This document shows, piece by piece, positions 27,767-37,123 of a stretch of 64,000 bases of DNA. The DNA is taken from positions 293,257 to 357,256 of the forward strand of contig NZ_FOCV01000002.1 in assembly GCF_900110205.1 (NCBI RefSeq), written 5' to 3'. This DNA comes from Rhizobium tibeticum. GTDB lineage: Bacteria; Pseudomonadota; Alphaproteobacteria; Rhizobiales; Rhizobiaceae. How positions within the stretch are numbered: the stretch's first letter is position 1; the number at the start of each line of letters is the position of its first letter. A model generated the notes under the pieces. It saw only the letters and a program-made list of their open reading frames with translations. It was not told where the DNA came from and ran no database searches. A program made the translations under genes and the position numbers.

Positions 27767-28288
27767 TTATCCGCGCGGCAACTTGGTCTCGGCCTTGGCC
27801 AGCCGCAGCGTCTCGGCTACGAAGTCGCTTTTGCCGCCGGTATAGACGTCCCAATCGCCGTCAGCCTTTCTGGCAAGGTGCTGTTTCAGCGACTGATACT
27901 GTGCCGCACGGTCCGGGTGGAGCCTGAGATAGTCGCGGAATAGGAGGCGGTCGCGGTGAGCCGGATTGCCTGATGTGCAGAGATAGAGACGCAGGCCATA
28001 GCAATCGTGATCGCGGGTGAAGGTCCAGCGGCCTTCGCCATGGGGATCGCCGTGATCCCGAAAACCGGCGGATGGAAGCAACGCGGCGAGCTCGGCCAAC
28101 GCCGTTTCATTCGCAAGCACGGCATCGAGATCGATTTTCGGCTTGGCGGCCAGGCCCGGAACCGAAGTGCTGCCGATGTGCTCGATTACGAGAATATGAT
28201 CGGCGGCCAGACCGAGGAGTTCGGCCCTTGCGGCCTTGAAGAGGTCAGGCCATTTTGGGTCGTAGTCGACTACCCTGACCGGCCGCAT
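27767..28288 (-). CDS. GrpB/UPF0157 family nucleotidyltransferase-like protein
   Basis: A 173-residue protein of the GrpB (UPF0157) family, related to nucleotidyltransferases. The opening VRVVDYDPKWPDLFKAA and the IEHIGSTSVPGLAAKPKIDLD segment, which holds the Gly-Ser and acidic pair, are diagnostic; GNPAHRDRLLFRDYLR follows. It lies 9 bp downstream of phnN on the same strand and is probably cotranscribed, but a link with phosphonates is not established. Confidence 0.85.
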   Translation of the reverse strand: MRPVRVVDYDPKWPDLFKAARAELLGLAADHILVIEHIGSTSVPGLAAKPKIDLDAVLANETALAELAALLPSAGFRDHGDPHGEGRWTFTRDHDCYGLRLYLCTSGNPAHRDRLLFRDYLRLHPDRAAQYQSLKQHLARKADGDWDVYTGGKSDFVAETLRLAKAETKLPRG

Positions 28289-28297
28289 CGTTGTCCC

Positions 28298-28897
28298 TTA
28301 GCCGATCTCCGCCAGGCAGGCGCTCAGCGCCTCGACCATGCGGCGTTCGCCCTCTTCGCGTGAATCGCTGTTGTCGAGATCGACGACGTCGTAGTCGCCG
28401 CGGACGGTGAGCGGGCCGCGGGCGAGCCTTGCCATGATATCTTCATGTGTCTCGCGGCCGCGAGCCTCCAGGCGGCTTGCCAGCACCTCGGCACGCGCCG
28501 TCACATTGATGACCTTCAGTCGCGGAAAAACGGCCTTGAAGTGGTGAAGCGCCGAACGGGAGCCATTGGCGACGACCAGATTTCCCTGCGCAAGGGATAC
28601 CGACACCTCCGCCGGAATGCCATACTTCAGGCCGTGCGCTTCCCACCAAACCGAGAAGCTTCCGGCCTGCTCCATGGAGGCGAAGCCCTGGTCCGACACG
28701 GCGAGATGATGTTCCCCGCCGGCCTCGCTGTCACGGGTGATGACGCGACGGACGAAATGCACGTCCGGGCGCCCCCGGAAGTACTTGGCTGCGAGCGCCA
28801 TCAGCGTGTCCTTGCCGGCGCCGCTCGGACCGACGACAACGACCATGATGCCGCGCTCGGTTCCGGGAACGATGTGGGGCTCGTGCGAGGGCATCAT
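28298..28897 (-). CDS. phnN: Ribose 1,5-bisphosphate phosphokinase
   Basis: Converts ribose 1,5-bisphosphate to PRPP, the final step of the C-P lyase route. The P-loop is VVVVGPSGAGKDTL. Other kinase-fold segments are VHFVRRVITRDSEAGGE and RLEARGRETHEDIMARLAR. The start is the ATG at 28895-28897, which overlaps the phnM stop as ATGA; a longer frame exists upstream but lies inside phnM. The product is 199 residues. Cotranscription with phnM is implied by the overlap. Confidence 0.92.
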   Translation of the reverse strand: MMPSHEPHIVPGTERGIMVVVVGPSGAGKDTLMALAAKYFRGRPDVHFVRRVITRDSEAGGEHHLAVSDQGFASMEQAGSFSVWWEAHGLKYGIPAEVSVSLAQGNLVVANGSRSALHHFKAVFPRLKVINVTARAEVLASRLEARGRETHEDIMARLARGPLTVRGDYDVVDLDNSDSREEGERRMVEALSACLAEIG

Positions 28898-30033
28898 GCG
28901 ACGCGGCGCCCTTCGCGCCACACGGAGCGGGTGACGGGAACGCCATGGTCGCGGAAAACGCGGACGACATCGGCGCGCAGACCGGTTGCGATGCGGCCGC
29001 GATCATTGAGGCTGACGGTACGGGCCGGCGTCGCAGTGACCATGGCGATCGCCTTCGGCAGCGAAATGCTCTCGACCTCGTCGGCGATGAGGAACGGCGC
29101 GTAGAGCAGGCTGAGCGGCACGTAATCCGAGGACAGCACGTCGAGGACGCCGCGTTCGGCGAGATCGCGGGCGGCGATGTTGCCGGAGTGCGACTTGCCG
29201 CGCACGATGTTCGGCGCGCCCATCAGCACGCTCATGCCGTGCTCATGCGAGGCCTTGGCGGCATCGAAGCTGGTCGGGAATTCCGCCAGGCGAACACCGT
29301 TTTCGATGGCTTCGTCGACATGCGCCAACGTTGCATCGTCATGGCTGGCAACGGTGATGCCACGCTCGGCGCAGACCCTGGCAATCGCGATGCGGTGCGG
29401 CGTGGAATTGCGCTCGGATTCGCCAACGCGCTTTTCGATGAAGCGGGCGAACTCGACATCGGAGAGGCCGCGCTTCTTCTGGTAGTAGAAGATGTACTGG
29501 TTCATGGTCTGGAACTGACGCTGACCCGGGGCGTGGTCCATCAGCGATACGAGGCGAACGTAGGGATCGTTCTCGAAGTCGGCGAAATGTTCCAAAACAT
29601 TGTCGGCGGAGACTTCGCAGCGCAGGTGGATCAGGTGCTCGGCGCGCAACCGGCCTTCCTGCTCGGTCTTCTGGATGGCGTCGGCCATCTCACGCATTTC
29701 GCCGTGCTCGAAGCCGCCGTCCTCGTCGGCTCCCATGCGCAGGCAGTCGAAAACGGTCGTGATGCCGGATGTGACGATCTGGGCGTCGTGGGCCTGGATC
29801 GCCGCGATCTTGTTCCAGCGCAGGCCAGGGCGCGGCGAATAGTGGCCCTCGAGATGATCGGTGTGCAGTTCGACGAGACCCGGGATCAGATAATCGCCTT
29901 CGAAATCCTCACCGACCGTGGAGCTGCCCGTCGAGATATCGGCGATCTTGCCGTCGCGGACGAGGACCGATCCTTCGATGATCTCATCCTCGAGGACAAT
30001 GCGGGCGTTGGAGAAGACGGTTTCTGTGGTCAT
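28894..30033 (-). CDS. phnM: Alpha-D-ribose 1-methylphosphonate 5-triphosphate diphosphatase
   Basis: Amidohydrolase-fold enzyme that removes pyrophosphate from ribose 1-methylphosphonate 5-triphosphate. The 379 residues show the metal motif LVELHTDHLEGHYSPRP, ITTVFDCLRMG, an internal His region (ITVASHDDATLAHV) and the late SSDYVPLS. Start ATG at 30031-30033; the frame upstream is non-family. Placed between the DUF1045 gene and phnN. Confidence 0.94.
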   Translation of the reverse strand: MTTETVFSNARIVLEDEIIEGSVLVRDGKIADISTGSSTVGEDFEGDYLIPGLVELHTDHLEGHYSPRPGLRWNKIAAIQAHDAQIVTSGITTVFDCLRMGADEDGGFEHGEMREMADAIQKTEQEGRLRAEHLIHLRCEVSADNVLEHFADFENDPYVRLVSLMDHAPGQRQFQTMNQYIFYYQKKRGLSDVEFARFIEKRVGESERNSTPHRIAIARVCAERGITVASHDDATLAHVDEAIENGVRLAEFPTSFDAAKASHEHGMSVLMGAPNIVRGKSHSGNIAARDLAERGVLDVLSSDYVPLSLLYAPFLIADEVESISLPKAIAMVTATPARTVSLNDRGRIATGLRADVVRVFRDHGVPVTRSVWREGRRVA

Positions 30034-30046
30034 CGGATCAGGTCTT

Positions 30047-30742
30047 TCAGTTTTTGGCGCCAGCAAGCGGCCACCAGGAATGGGCTTTGAACGGCGCCCC
30101 ACGCGCCTCTTCAACGAAAACGGCAAGGCCCGTGATCGCGAGCGGCCGGCCGGTGAACGCGGCAAAACGCTCGGTCAGAATGGCCTTCATCACGCCGGCG
30201 CGCTCCTCCGGCACCTGGCCGGTCAGCGTCATGTGGAAACCGAAGTCATCCATCACATAAGGATAGCCCCAGCGCAACAGATTGGCACGCTGGCTCTCGC
30301 TCAGCTTCTCTGGGTTCCGGCGGGAAATGTCGGCCTCCGACAGGGCGGCCCGGAACGGTTCGAAGAATTTTACCACCGTTGCCGCGAAATCTTGAAGCGG
30401 CGGGTGCAGCGAAGCCGGCACGAGCGCGAAAAACTTGCCCAACTGCCCCAGGACCAGCTCGGGGATTTCGAACGCCGGCGTGCGGGCGGCGAAATCCTCG
30501 GCGACTTGAAGTAGGTCCTGTTCGGTGACCGAGGCGGCGAGCGTGAAGGGGGCCTTGATTGTCGCATGGAAGGCGTAGCGACGAGGCTCGGCGGTCAACT
30601 CGAATTGCTCGGCGGCAGGCAGGTCGAAATGATCGGGAGCCGGGTAAGTTTCGCCGGTGAATGCATCACGGCCGAGCCAGAGCGCAGCCGTTCCGTTCAA
30701 AGGATCATCCTTCGGCGGTGTGAAATAGAGTGCGTAGCGCAA
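30047..30742 (-). CDS. DUF1045 phosphonate-locus protein (2H phosphoesterase-like)
   Basis: A 231-residue protein of the DUF1045 family found in alphaproteobacterial C-P lyase operons. Two HxT motifs, HAT (residue 59-61) and HMT (170-172), define the two-histidine (2H) phosphoesterase fold. The start is a TTG (30740-30742) giving MRYALYFTPP, the family N-terminus, with AGGATACGAG upstream; an earlier TTG at 30761 is less likely. No phnP is seen in the locus, so this protein is a candidate for opening the ribosyl cyclic phosphate. Function inferred. Confidence 0.85.
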   Translation of the reverse strand: MRYALYFTPPKDDPLNGTAALWLGRDAFTGETYPAPDHFDLPAAEQFELTAEPRRYAFHATIKAPFTLAASVTEQDLLQVAEDFAARTPAFEIPELVLGQLGKFFALVPASLHPPLQDFAATVVKFFEPFRAALSEADISRRNPEKLSESQRANLLRWGYPYVMDDFGFHMTLTGQVPEERAGVMKAILTERFAAFTGRPLAITGLAVFVEEARGAPFKAHSWWPLAGAKN

Positions 30743-30873
30743 GGCTCGTATCCTGGGAATCAATCGGAATGCGGATGGCAGTCTTCAGTGATTTGACCGC
30801 CACCGCAAGCTGGCTTCCGGCTAAAAGATTTCCGTGACAGAATGATGATGATCCCGAACGATCCCGTGTTTTT

Positions 30874-32214
30874 TCAGGGGACCTTGGTGCCCATCAGCCG
30901 GTGGCGCAGCGCGTTCGAGGCCATGTCGAACAGGAAGACGACGATGAGGATCAACAGCACCATATAGGCGACGTTTTCCCAGTTGGCGTTGGTGCGCATC
31001 GCTTCCCAGAGCTTGAGGCCGATGCCGCCGGCACCGACGGCGCCGATGATGGTCGCACCGCGGACGTTCGATTCCCACTGGTAGAGCGTCTGGCTGACGA
31101 AGACCGGCACGATCTGCGGGATGATGCCGTAGCGATGGGTGAGCACGGTGGAGGCGCCCGTCGATTTGATTCCTTCGCGCGGCTTGTTGTCGATATTCTC
31201 GAGGCCCTCGGAATAGAGCTTGCCGAGCGTGCCAGTCTCCGTGAGGAAGATGGCGCCGCTACCGGCGAGCGGGCCGGGGCCGAAGGCACGGGTGAGGAAC
31301 AGCGCCCAGATCAGCATGTCGACCGAACGCAGGAAATCAAAGGCTCGCTTCAGCACCTGGTTGACCACGCGGTTCGGCGTGATGTTGCGCGCGGCGAAGA
31401 AGGCCAGCGGAAAGGCCAGCAGGGCGCCGAGCAGCGTGCCGAGGAAGGCCATGACGATAGTCTGGAAAAGCTTGGTCCAGACGTCGCCATGCTGCCAGGC
31501 GCTGTTGTTCCAGACATTGTCGAAGGCGAGCGACAGGTTGGATTGGCCGGGCTTCAGTTCCGGCCCCGAAACAATCAGGCTCAGCACCTCGCCCACCGGC
31601 TTGTCGAAGAAGGGGGACTGGGTGTCGAAGACGAAATTCGCCCAGCCGAGGAAACGCTTGCGCACCTTGACGCGATCAACCGAGATGCTGACGTCGCCGG
31701 CAAAGCCGAGATCGGCCAGGACGTTGTCGTCATAGACCGTCATCCAGCTCGGCACAGGGCCGATGACCTTCGGCGCGCCGCTGGAGACGTCCACCGGCAC
31801 GCTGAGGCCGCGGGCGGTCACCGTCGTTTCCGTCTTGGAGACGATAACAGTGCGGCCCGTTCCGCTGACCGAAACGGTGACGCTGCCATCCGGATTGTTG
31901 ATGACCCAATTGGGATGCGGGTCGTCACCGAGCGGCGAGAAGCGCGGATATTTGACCGTAATGCCGTCGTCGCCGATGCGGAACTCCGGCTGCACGTCGT
32001 AGCTCACCCACTGGCTGAGATAGAGGCCGACGCGCTCCCAATGGGCATCAGCAAGCAGCTTCGGCAGGTCGAAGAACCACGTTGCGTAGAGCGCATAGAC
32101 GAGCGTCGCGATGACGGCCATCAGACCGCCGAAGCGCTGCCGGAAGGAGCGTTTGAAATACTCCGGGTAGCGCTGCTCGATCTCGTGCATCCGGTTGGCG
32201 TCGATCACCGTCAT
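30874..32214 (-). CDS. phnE2: Phosphonate ABC transporter permease (second)
   Basis: Inner-membrane permease of the phosphonate importer, 446 residues, longer than the typical 270-330. A long N-terminal region with one early membrane helix and a large non-membrane insert (about residues 70-230) precedes the standard permease core (TIVMAFLGTLLGALLAFPLA; IIGAVGAGGIGLKLWEAMR). Start ATG at 32212-32214. It follows phnE1 after an 8-bp gap, so the pair is translationally close. Two dissimilar permeases are normal in alphaproteobacterial phn loci. Confidence 0.92.
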   Translation of the reverse strand: MTVIDANRMHEIEQRYPEYFKRSFRQRFGGLMAVIATLVYALYATWFFDLPKLLADAHWERVGLYLSQWVSYDVQPEFRIGDDGITVKYPRFSPLGDDPHPNWVINNPDGSVTVSVSGTGRTVIVSKTETTVTARGLSVPVDVSSGAPKVIGPVPSWMTVYDDNVLADLGFAGDVSISVDRVKVRKRFLGWANFVFDTQSPFFDKPVGEVLSLIVSGPELKPGQSNLSLAFDNVWNNSAWQHGDVWTKLFQTIVMAFLGTLLGALLAFPLAFFAARNITPNRVVNQVLKRAFDFLRSVDMLIWALFLTRAFGPGPLAGSGAIFLTETGTLGKLYSEGLENIDNKPREGIKSTGASTVLTHRYGIIPQIVPVFVSQTLYQWESNVRGATIIGAVGAGGIGLKLWEAMRTNANWENVAYMVLLILIVVFLFDMASNALRHRLMGTKVP

Positions 32215-32222
32215 GGCGGACC

Positions 32223-33194
32223 TCAATGCTGCAAAAGGAAGGCGTGCTCGCCGACGAGGCGGCGGCGCAGCCATGCGGAGAACTGGTCGACCGCAACGAT
32301 GGTGATGAAAAGCAGGAGGACGAGGGCGACCGTCTTGGCGCCGAAGCCGCGCGAGATCGAGAGCTTCAGTTCCTCGCCGATACCGCCGCCGCCGACCGCA
32401 CCGATGATGGTGGAGGCGCGGACGTTGATCTCAAGGCGCAGCAGTGCGTAGGAGACGAAATTCGGCATGACCTGCGGCAGCGCGGCAAAACGCACGCGCT
32501 CCGACCAGCTGGCGCCGACAGCTTTCATGCCCTCGTCCGGCTTCATGTCGATGTTTTCGACGACTTCGTAGAAAAGCTTGCCGAGCGCGCCGATGGTGTG
32601 CAGGCTGACGGCGATGATGGCGGCGACCGGGCCGATCGACAGAATCGCCGAAAACAGGCCGGCGATGACGATCTCGGGAAAGGCGCGCAGGAATTCGGTG
32701 AGCCGCTTGGCAACGATGCGCAACGGATTGGAGGGCGCGAGATTGCGCGCGACAAGAAAGCTGAGCGGTACGGCGAAGATGAAGCCGATGATGGTCGAGA
32801 CCAACGCGACATTGATCGTGATGATCATCAGCTCGAAATATTCGGGGATATAGAAGCCACCCCAGACCGGAACGCGACCCTCGGCGAAATTATACTCTTC
32901 GCCGGTCTTCTGCATCGGGTTTGCGATATCCAACAACGCGCGCCAGACGTCGTTCCAATCCTTGGGAATGAGCCAGCTCAGAAAATCGAAGAGGTGCGGC
33001 AGGCGGTCGAAGAAATGGCCGGCATTGCTCTCGTCGGCAAAGCGTACCGAGGCGACGAAGGCAGTAAGCAGGATCACCAGACCGAGGCCGGTATAGAGGC
33101 GGCGGCGAGCCACCATCTTGCCCCAGGCGTCACCGATTTCACGGGCGCTTTGCGGCGTGGCCGGCGCGTGGGCGTTGGGATCGGCAAAAGTCAT
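32223..33194 (-). CDS. phnE1: Phosphonate ABC transporter permease (first)
   Basis: Inner-membrane permease, 323 residues with about six membrane segments. The coupling EAA-type loop reads EGMKAVGASWSERVRF. Conserved core segments include VALVSTIIGFIFAVPLSFLV and RASTIIGAVGGGGIGEEL. Located 70 bp after phnD, across a terminator-like hairpin. Confidence 0.93.
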   Translation of the reverse strand: MTFADPNAHAPATPQSAREIGDAWGKMVARRRLYTGLGLVILLTAFVASVRFADESNAGHFFDRLPHLFDFLSWLIPKDWNDVWRALLDIANPMQKTGEEYNFAEGRVPVWGGFYIPEYFELMIITINVALVSTIIGFIFAVPLSFLVARNLAPSNPLRIVAKRLTEFLRAFPEIVIAGLFSAILSIGPVAAIIAVSLHTIGALGKLFYEVVENIDMKPDEGMKAVGASWSERVRFAALPQVMPNFVSYALLRLEINVRASTIIGAVGGGGIGEELKLSISRGFGAKTVALVLLLFITIVAVDQFSAWLRRRLVGEHAFLLQH

Positions 33195-33222
33195 GAACGG
33201 TGTCCGCTTTCTTCGCAGGAAA

Positions 33223-33248
33223 AAGGGCGGCCTGTTACGGCCGCCCTT
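33223..33248 (-). terminator. Terminator-like attenuator between phnD and phnE1
   Basis: A perfect 10-bp stem AAGGGCGGCC/GGCCGCCCTT with a 6-nt loop. On the minus strand the 3' arm runs into TTTTTCC, a good Rho-independent tail. It lies within the operon, so partial read-through would give more binding protein than permease. Confidence 0.7.
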
Positions 33249-33264
33249 CAGCTATCAGGATCGA

Positions 33265-34170
33265 TTAACCGCCGATGGCAGCCTTACGAGCGTCGATAAT
33301 GGCGTTGTAGAAATCAGGCTGAACCTTGGTGTAGCCCTGGTAGTCGCCGCCCTCGATGGCTGCGAAGCACTTGGCGTCCGTCGTTGGCAGCTTCGTGAAG
33401 AAGTCGGTGAGCTTTGCCTGCCAATCGGCGCCGAGTTCGTTGCGAACGACGAGCGGACCGTTCGGGATCAACGGCGAACGCCAGACTTCGACGAGCTTGT
33501 TCGGGTCTACGGTGCCCTTGTCGACAGCCTTGCGGAAGGTGCCAGAGGTGTAACCGTCCTTGAAATCGCCGATGCCAGAAGAGTCGTCGACAGCGATGTC
33601 GACCTTGCCGTCGTAAGCAGCGAGAAGGTTGTTCTCGTGGCCGCCGTTGAACTGCGTGGAGGCGAAGTACTTGTCATTCGGCATGCCCGTGTCCTTCGGG
33701 ATCTGCGTCAGCGGAATGAGGTAGCCCGAGGTGGAGTCCGGATCGGCGTAGCCGAGCTTCTTGCCCTTGGCATCCTTGATGTCCTTGATGCCCGAGGACT
33801 TGAGAGCAAGACCGATCGAGTGGTAGCCGGTCGAGCCGTCCTTCTGGACCGTCGTCAGGATCGGGGTCACAGCCTTTTCGTCCTTGATAGCGATAGCAGC
33901 GTAGCCGGAAGCGCCGAGTTCTGCGAAGTCGAGCGTGCCACCGAGCAGACCCTGGATAACGCCGTCATAGTCAGCAGCCGGGAAGAGCGAGACCTTCTCG
34001 AAGCCGAATTCGGTCTTCAGGTGGTCGGCAAGGCAAGCGTAGTTGCGCAGACGGTCAGCTTCGTTTTCGCCGCCGAGAATACCAACGCGGAATTCCTTGA
34101 GGTCTGCAGCATGCGAAACGCCGGCAAGCGCAAACAGCGCCGTCGCGGCAAAAAGTGCTTTCTTCAACAT
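33265..34170 (-). CDS. phnD: Phosphonate-binding periplasmic protein
   Basis: Periplasmic solute-binding protein of the phosphonate importer, 301 residues, with the signal peptide MLKKALFAATALFALAGVSHA. Diagnostic segments are EFRVGILGGENEADRLRNY and DPDSTSGYLIPL. The start at 34168-34170 is chosen for the signal peptide; the frame upstream has no match. Delivers alkylphosphonates to PhnE1/E2. Confidence 0.95.
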   Translation of the reverse strand: MLKKALFAATALFALAGVSHAADLKEFRVGILGGENEADRLRNYACLADHLKTEFGFEKVSLFPAADYDGVIQGLLGGTLDFAELGASGYAAIAIKDEKAVTPILTTVQKDGSTGYHSIGLALKSSGIKDIKDAKGKKLGYADPDSTSGYLIPLTQIPKDTGMPNDKYFASTQFNGGHENNLLAAYDGKVDIAVDDSSGIGDFKDGYTSGTFRKAVDKGTVDPNKLVEVWRSPLIPNGPLVVRNELGADWQAKLTDFFTKLPTTDAKCFAAIEGGDYQGYTKVQPDFYNAIIDARKAAIGG

Positions 34171-34259
34171 GGTTCTCTCCTGATTGGCCGGCATCCCCGG
34201 CAACTCTGTTTAAGAAGAAGTTTGCCCATGACGCGGGCTTGCGATCGAGGCCGCCCCTC

Positions 34260-35108
34260 TCAGAGACCGGCCAGCGCCAGCGGTTGCAGGCCAGCGGATT
34301 GTTGCGCGGCCGCGGCCGTGGGAATGTTGATCGAGGTCGAGGTCATCGTCTCGTCGATGCCGGCGCCGTCCTTGTGAGTGCCGTAGATCTGCTTGACGGC
34401 ACCGGCCGTCAGTTCGGACGGCTTGCCGTCGAAGACGACACGGCCGGCGGCCATGCCGACGATGCGTTCGCAGTAGTTGCGAGCCGTATCCAGCGTGTGC
34501 AGGTTGGTGACGACGGTGATGCCTTCGCGCTCGTTGATGTCGCGCAGCGCGTCCATGACGATCTTGGCGTTGAGCGGATCGAGCGAGGCAATCGGCTCGT
34601 CGGCAAGCACCATCTTCGGGTTCTGCATCAGTGCGCGGGCAATGGCGACGCGCTGCTGCTGGCCGCCGGAGAGCGTGCCGGCCATTTGCAGCGCGGTCTG
34701 CTCGATGCCGAGGCGCTCAAGAGCTGCGATCGCATGAATGCGCTCCTCGCGTGTGAAGATACCGAGCAGGCTCATTGCGGTCGGGCGATGGTTCAGACGG
34801 CCGAGCATGACGTTGGTCAACACGTCGAGACGCGGAACGAGATTGAACTGCTGGAAGATCATGGCGCAATCGCGCTGCCAGTTGCGCAATGCCTGGCCGC
34901 GCAGGCTGGAGACCTCGACACCCGCGAACTGGATCGATCCGGAGGTCGGCTCCTGCAGGCGGTTGATCATGCGCAGCAGCGTAGACTTGCCGGCGCCGGA
35001 ACGGCCGATGATGCCGACCATCTGGCCCTGGGGAATGTCGAGCGTCACGGAATCGACGGCTGTCTTGATTCCGAAACGGCGGGTGACATTCCTCAGCTCG
35101 AACATCAT
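34260..35108 (-). CDS. phnC: Phosphonate ABC transporter ATP-binding protein
   Basis: Cytoplasmic ATPase of the phosphonate importer, 282 residues. Walker [10 protein letters not shown], the signature LSGGQQQR, Walker [14 protein letters not shown] and the switch His in TNLHTLD are intact. The start is taken as the ATG at 35106-35108, with GAGGAAGAGC upstream; another ATG at 35118 is in frame. A PHO box lies 64 bp upstream. The C-terminal 35 residues (Thr/Ala-rich) are less conserved. Confidence 0.94.
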   Translation of the reverse strand: MMFELRNVTRRFGIKTAVDSVTLDIPQGQMVGIIGRSGAGKSTLLRMINRLQEPTSGSIQFAGVEVSSLRGQALRNWQRDCAMIFQQFNLVPRLDVLTNVMLGRLNHRPTAMSLLGIFTREERIHAIAALERLGIEQTALQMAGTLSGGQQQRVAIARALMQNPKMVLADEPIASLDPLNAKIVMDALRDINEREGITVVTNLHTLDTARNYCERIVGMAAGRVVFDGKPSELTAGAVKQIYGTHKDGAGIDETMTSTSINIPTAAAAQQSAGLQPLALAGL

Positions 35109-35418
35109 GCTCTTCCTCATAGTCCAGATGCGATATGAGGCAGTGCATTAGTCCCGCTTCATGAATGGGGAATGTCAGTTTTATGTAAGGACTGTCATAA
35201 TCGGGGCCCTGGTGGGCGCGTCCCTGATGCCGAAATCCAGCCGGCCGACGTGCTGTTGCCGCTGCGATTGGACGAGAGCTACCGCCTCAGAAAGCTTTGC
35301 TGTGTGATTGCACACCCGGTCAGTCCGGACAGCAGGCGATGAGAGCGTCCGTCATTGATGGTTGACCCAATCACCCGTCAATGGCAGGCAGTTTAGAAAG
35401 GATGCTGGAGCAAAAGCG
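35109..35418. other. Divergent intergenic region between phnC and small gene
   Basis: A 310-bp region. It holds the PHO box at 35172-35189 for phnC and a second CTGTCAT-like heptamer on the plus strand at 35192-35198, which may assist the same or the opposite promoter. Nothing else was recognised. Confidence 0.5.
35172..35189 (-). promoter_or_regulatory. PHO box upstream of phnC
   Basis: Minus-strand CTTACAT-AAAA-CTGACAT matches the rhizobial PHO box (CTGTCAT-N4-CTGTCAT) with a few substitutions, so phnCDE is expected to be activated by PhoB under phosphate starvation. Confidence 0.6.
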
Positions 35419-35631
35419 ATGGATCAAACTCTCTTCAAAAGCCTGTGCAACGCCGGCAAATTTAAGGAGGCACTCGGCCTCGCCACCCGTGGGCATGAGG
35501 ACGAAAAATATACGCCCAGCCGTTTCTCGATGGACAAAAAAACCGGGCTACCGATCTTCTACCGCGGCAACAAGCGCGTGGAGGCGGACGCGACCGGCGA
35601 GTGGCAATTGGCAAAGAATCCGAGGCCGTAG
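35419..35631 (+). CDS. Small hypothetical protein, 70 residues
   Basis: Starts MDQTLFKSLCNAGKFKEAL with GGAG nearby and ends NPRP. It looks soluble, basic and globular. It faces away from phnC. The open frame extends further upstream, but the chosen ATG has the best site. Recurrent in Rhizobium as an uncharacterised protein as far as I recall; no function recognised. Confidence 0.6.
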   Translation: MDQTLFKSLCNAGKFKEALGLATRGHEDEKYTPSRFSMDKKTGLPIFYRGNKRVEADATGEWQLAKNPRP

Positions 35632-35733
35632 GCTCTCCTGAGGGGAGCGGAGTGACCGTCTCCGCAGCCTTGAGCCACCCCGGAGGCCTGCGGGATGTCA
35701 AGCGGCCCCTGGAGCGAACCCAAGGGGCTTCGT

Positions 35734-36351
35734 TCACTGTTCGTAGCGCGAGAGAAAATCCTCGGCACTCAGATTGCGAAAATCAGGCAAGGCGACCCGC
35801 AGGCGGTCATGATCCCAATCCCACCAGGCAAGCCGATCCATCCGCTCGCCGATTTCCTTCGGGAAGCGCTCGCGGATGAGCTTGGCCGGCACGCCGCCGA
35901 CGATGGTGTAGGGTGCAACGTCCTTGGAGACCACGGCACCGGCGCCGATGACCGCACCATTGCCGATCTTGACGCCGGGTAGAATGGTGGCGCCGTGACC
36001 GATCCAGACGTCATGGCCGATGACGACGCGGTTGGAGCGGCGCCATGCGAAGAAATCGGTTTCCATATCGGCGTCCGGCCAGTAATCGGCAGCGCGGTAG
36101 GTGAAGTGGTGCAGCGTCGCGCGCCAGGTCGGGTGGTTGGTGGCATTGATACGCACTGATGCGGCGATGTTGACGAATTTGCCGATCGTCGCGCACCAGA
36201 TGGAGCCGTCCTGCATGACGTAGGAATAGTCGCCGAACTCGACCTCGTCGATGCGGCAGCGCTCCGAGACTTCCGTGAAGCGGCCAAAGGTGGCGTTCCT
36301 GACGGATGCCGTTTCATGGAAATAGGGCTCGATGCCAATCTTGCGCCTCAT
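35734..36351 (-). CDS. Hexapeptide-repeat transferase of the phosphonate locus
   Basis: A 205-residue left-handed beta-helix acyltransferase belonging to the phosphonate-metabolism hexapeptide group (TIGR03308 type). The repeats run through [20 protein letters not shown] and [19 protein letters not shown], with the catalytic-type His in NHPTW. Its ATG overlaps the phnL stop (ATGA), placing it in the phnG-L operon. It may acetylate an intermediate or an aminoalkylphosphonate; the reaction is not settled. Confidence 0.88.
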   Translation of the reverse strand: MRRKIGIEPYFHETASVRNATFGRFTEVSERCRIDEVEFGDYSYVMQDGSIWCATIGKFVNIAASVRINATNHPTWRATLHHFTYRAADYWPDADMETDFFAWRRSNRVVIGHDVWIGHGATILPGVKIGNGAVIGAGAVVSKDVAPYTIVGGVPAKLIRERFPKEIGERMDRLAWWDWDHDRLRVALPDFRNLSAEDFLSRYEQ

Positions 36352-37058
36352 GCGGCAATTGCCTTTCGCGGCGAGAACTTCTGGACGTCGAGAATGCGGT
36401 CGGCGACAGCTTCGCGCACTTCCTCGTCGTGGAAAATTCCGAGAAGGGCGACGCCCGCTTTCTTCTTTTCCTCGATCATGCTGACGACCACGGCACGGTT
36501 CTTGGCATCAAGCGAGGCGGTCGGCTCGTCGAGCAGGAGAACCGTGTGCTCGGTGATAAAGCCGCGGGCGATGTTGACACGCTGCTGCTCACCGCCGGAG
36601 AAAGTGGCGGGCGGAAGTTGCCAGAGCGCTTCCGGCAGGTTCAGTTTCCACAGCAGTTCGGCGGCCTTTTCCCGCGCGGTGCCGGCTTTTTCGCCGCGCG
36701 CGACCAGCGGCTCGGCGACCACGTCGATCGCCGCGACACGCGGCACAGTGCGCAGGAACTGGCTGACATAGCCGAGCGTGTGGCGGCGCACGTCGATGAC
36801 CGTGCGCGGATCCGCGGTCGCCAGATCGACGATCCTGTCTTGATGCTTGATCAGGATCTGGCCGCTGTCGACGGCATAATTGCCGTAGATCATTTTCAGA
36901 AGCGAGCTCTTGCCGATGCCAGACGGCCCGCCGAGGACGACGCATTCGCCGGATGCCACGGAAAAGGACACATCCGAAACGACCGGCAGTTTGAGGCCGT
37001 CGCGCAGGTGCATGGTGAAGCTCTTGGCGACTTCAGAAACAACAAGGGGCGTTGCCAT
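36348..37058 (-). CDS. phnL: Phosphonate C-P lyase subunit PhnL
   Basis: ABC-type ATPase of the C-P lyase machinery rather than a transporter, 236 residues. Walker [12 protein letters not shown], the signature FSGGEQQR and Walker [14 protein letters not shown] are present. It forms part of the ribonucleotide-activating complex with PhnGHI(M). The gene overlaps the downstream transferase by 4 bp (ATGA). Confidence 0.93.
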   Translation of the reverse strand: MATPLVVSEVAKSFTMHLRDGLKLPVVSDVSFSVASGECVVLGGPSGIGKSSLLKMIYGNYAVDSGQILIKHQDRIVDLATADPRTVIDVRRHTLGYVSQFLRTVPRVAAIDVVAEPLVARGEKAGTAREKAAELLWKLNLPEALWQLPPATFSGGEQQRVNIARGFITEHTVLLLDEPTASLDAKNRAVVVSMIEEKKKAGVALLGIFHDEEVREAVADRILDVQKFSPRKAIAA

Positions 37059-37123
37059 GATTTCTTTCCTTAGTTTTCGCTTACGCGCGAAGCCGGTAGC
37101 CGGCTTCCAAACAGCGTGCGCGA

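Noticed and set aside
27483..27845. Frames in the gap before the grpB-like gene
   Set aside because: No ribosome site, low-complexity translations and overlap with the grpB-like gene; not supported.
30901..32451. Long plus-strand frame across the phnE genes
   Set aside because: Antisense to two membrane permeases; the peptide is a charged, repetitive shadow without a signal, domain or ribosome site.
37089..37107. Short hairpin GAAGCCGG/CCGGCTTC between phnL and phnK
   Set aside because: Only a 3-nt loop and no T-run; too weak to call a terminator.
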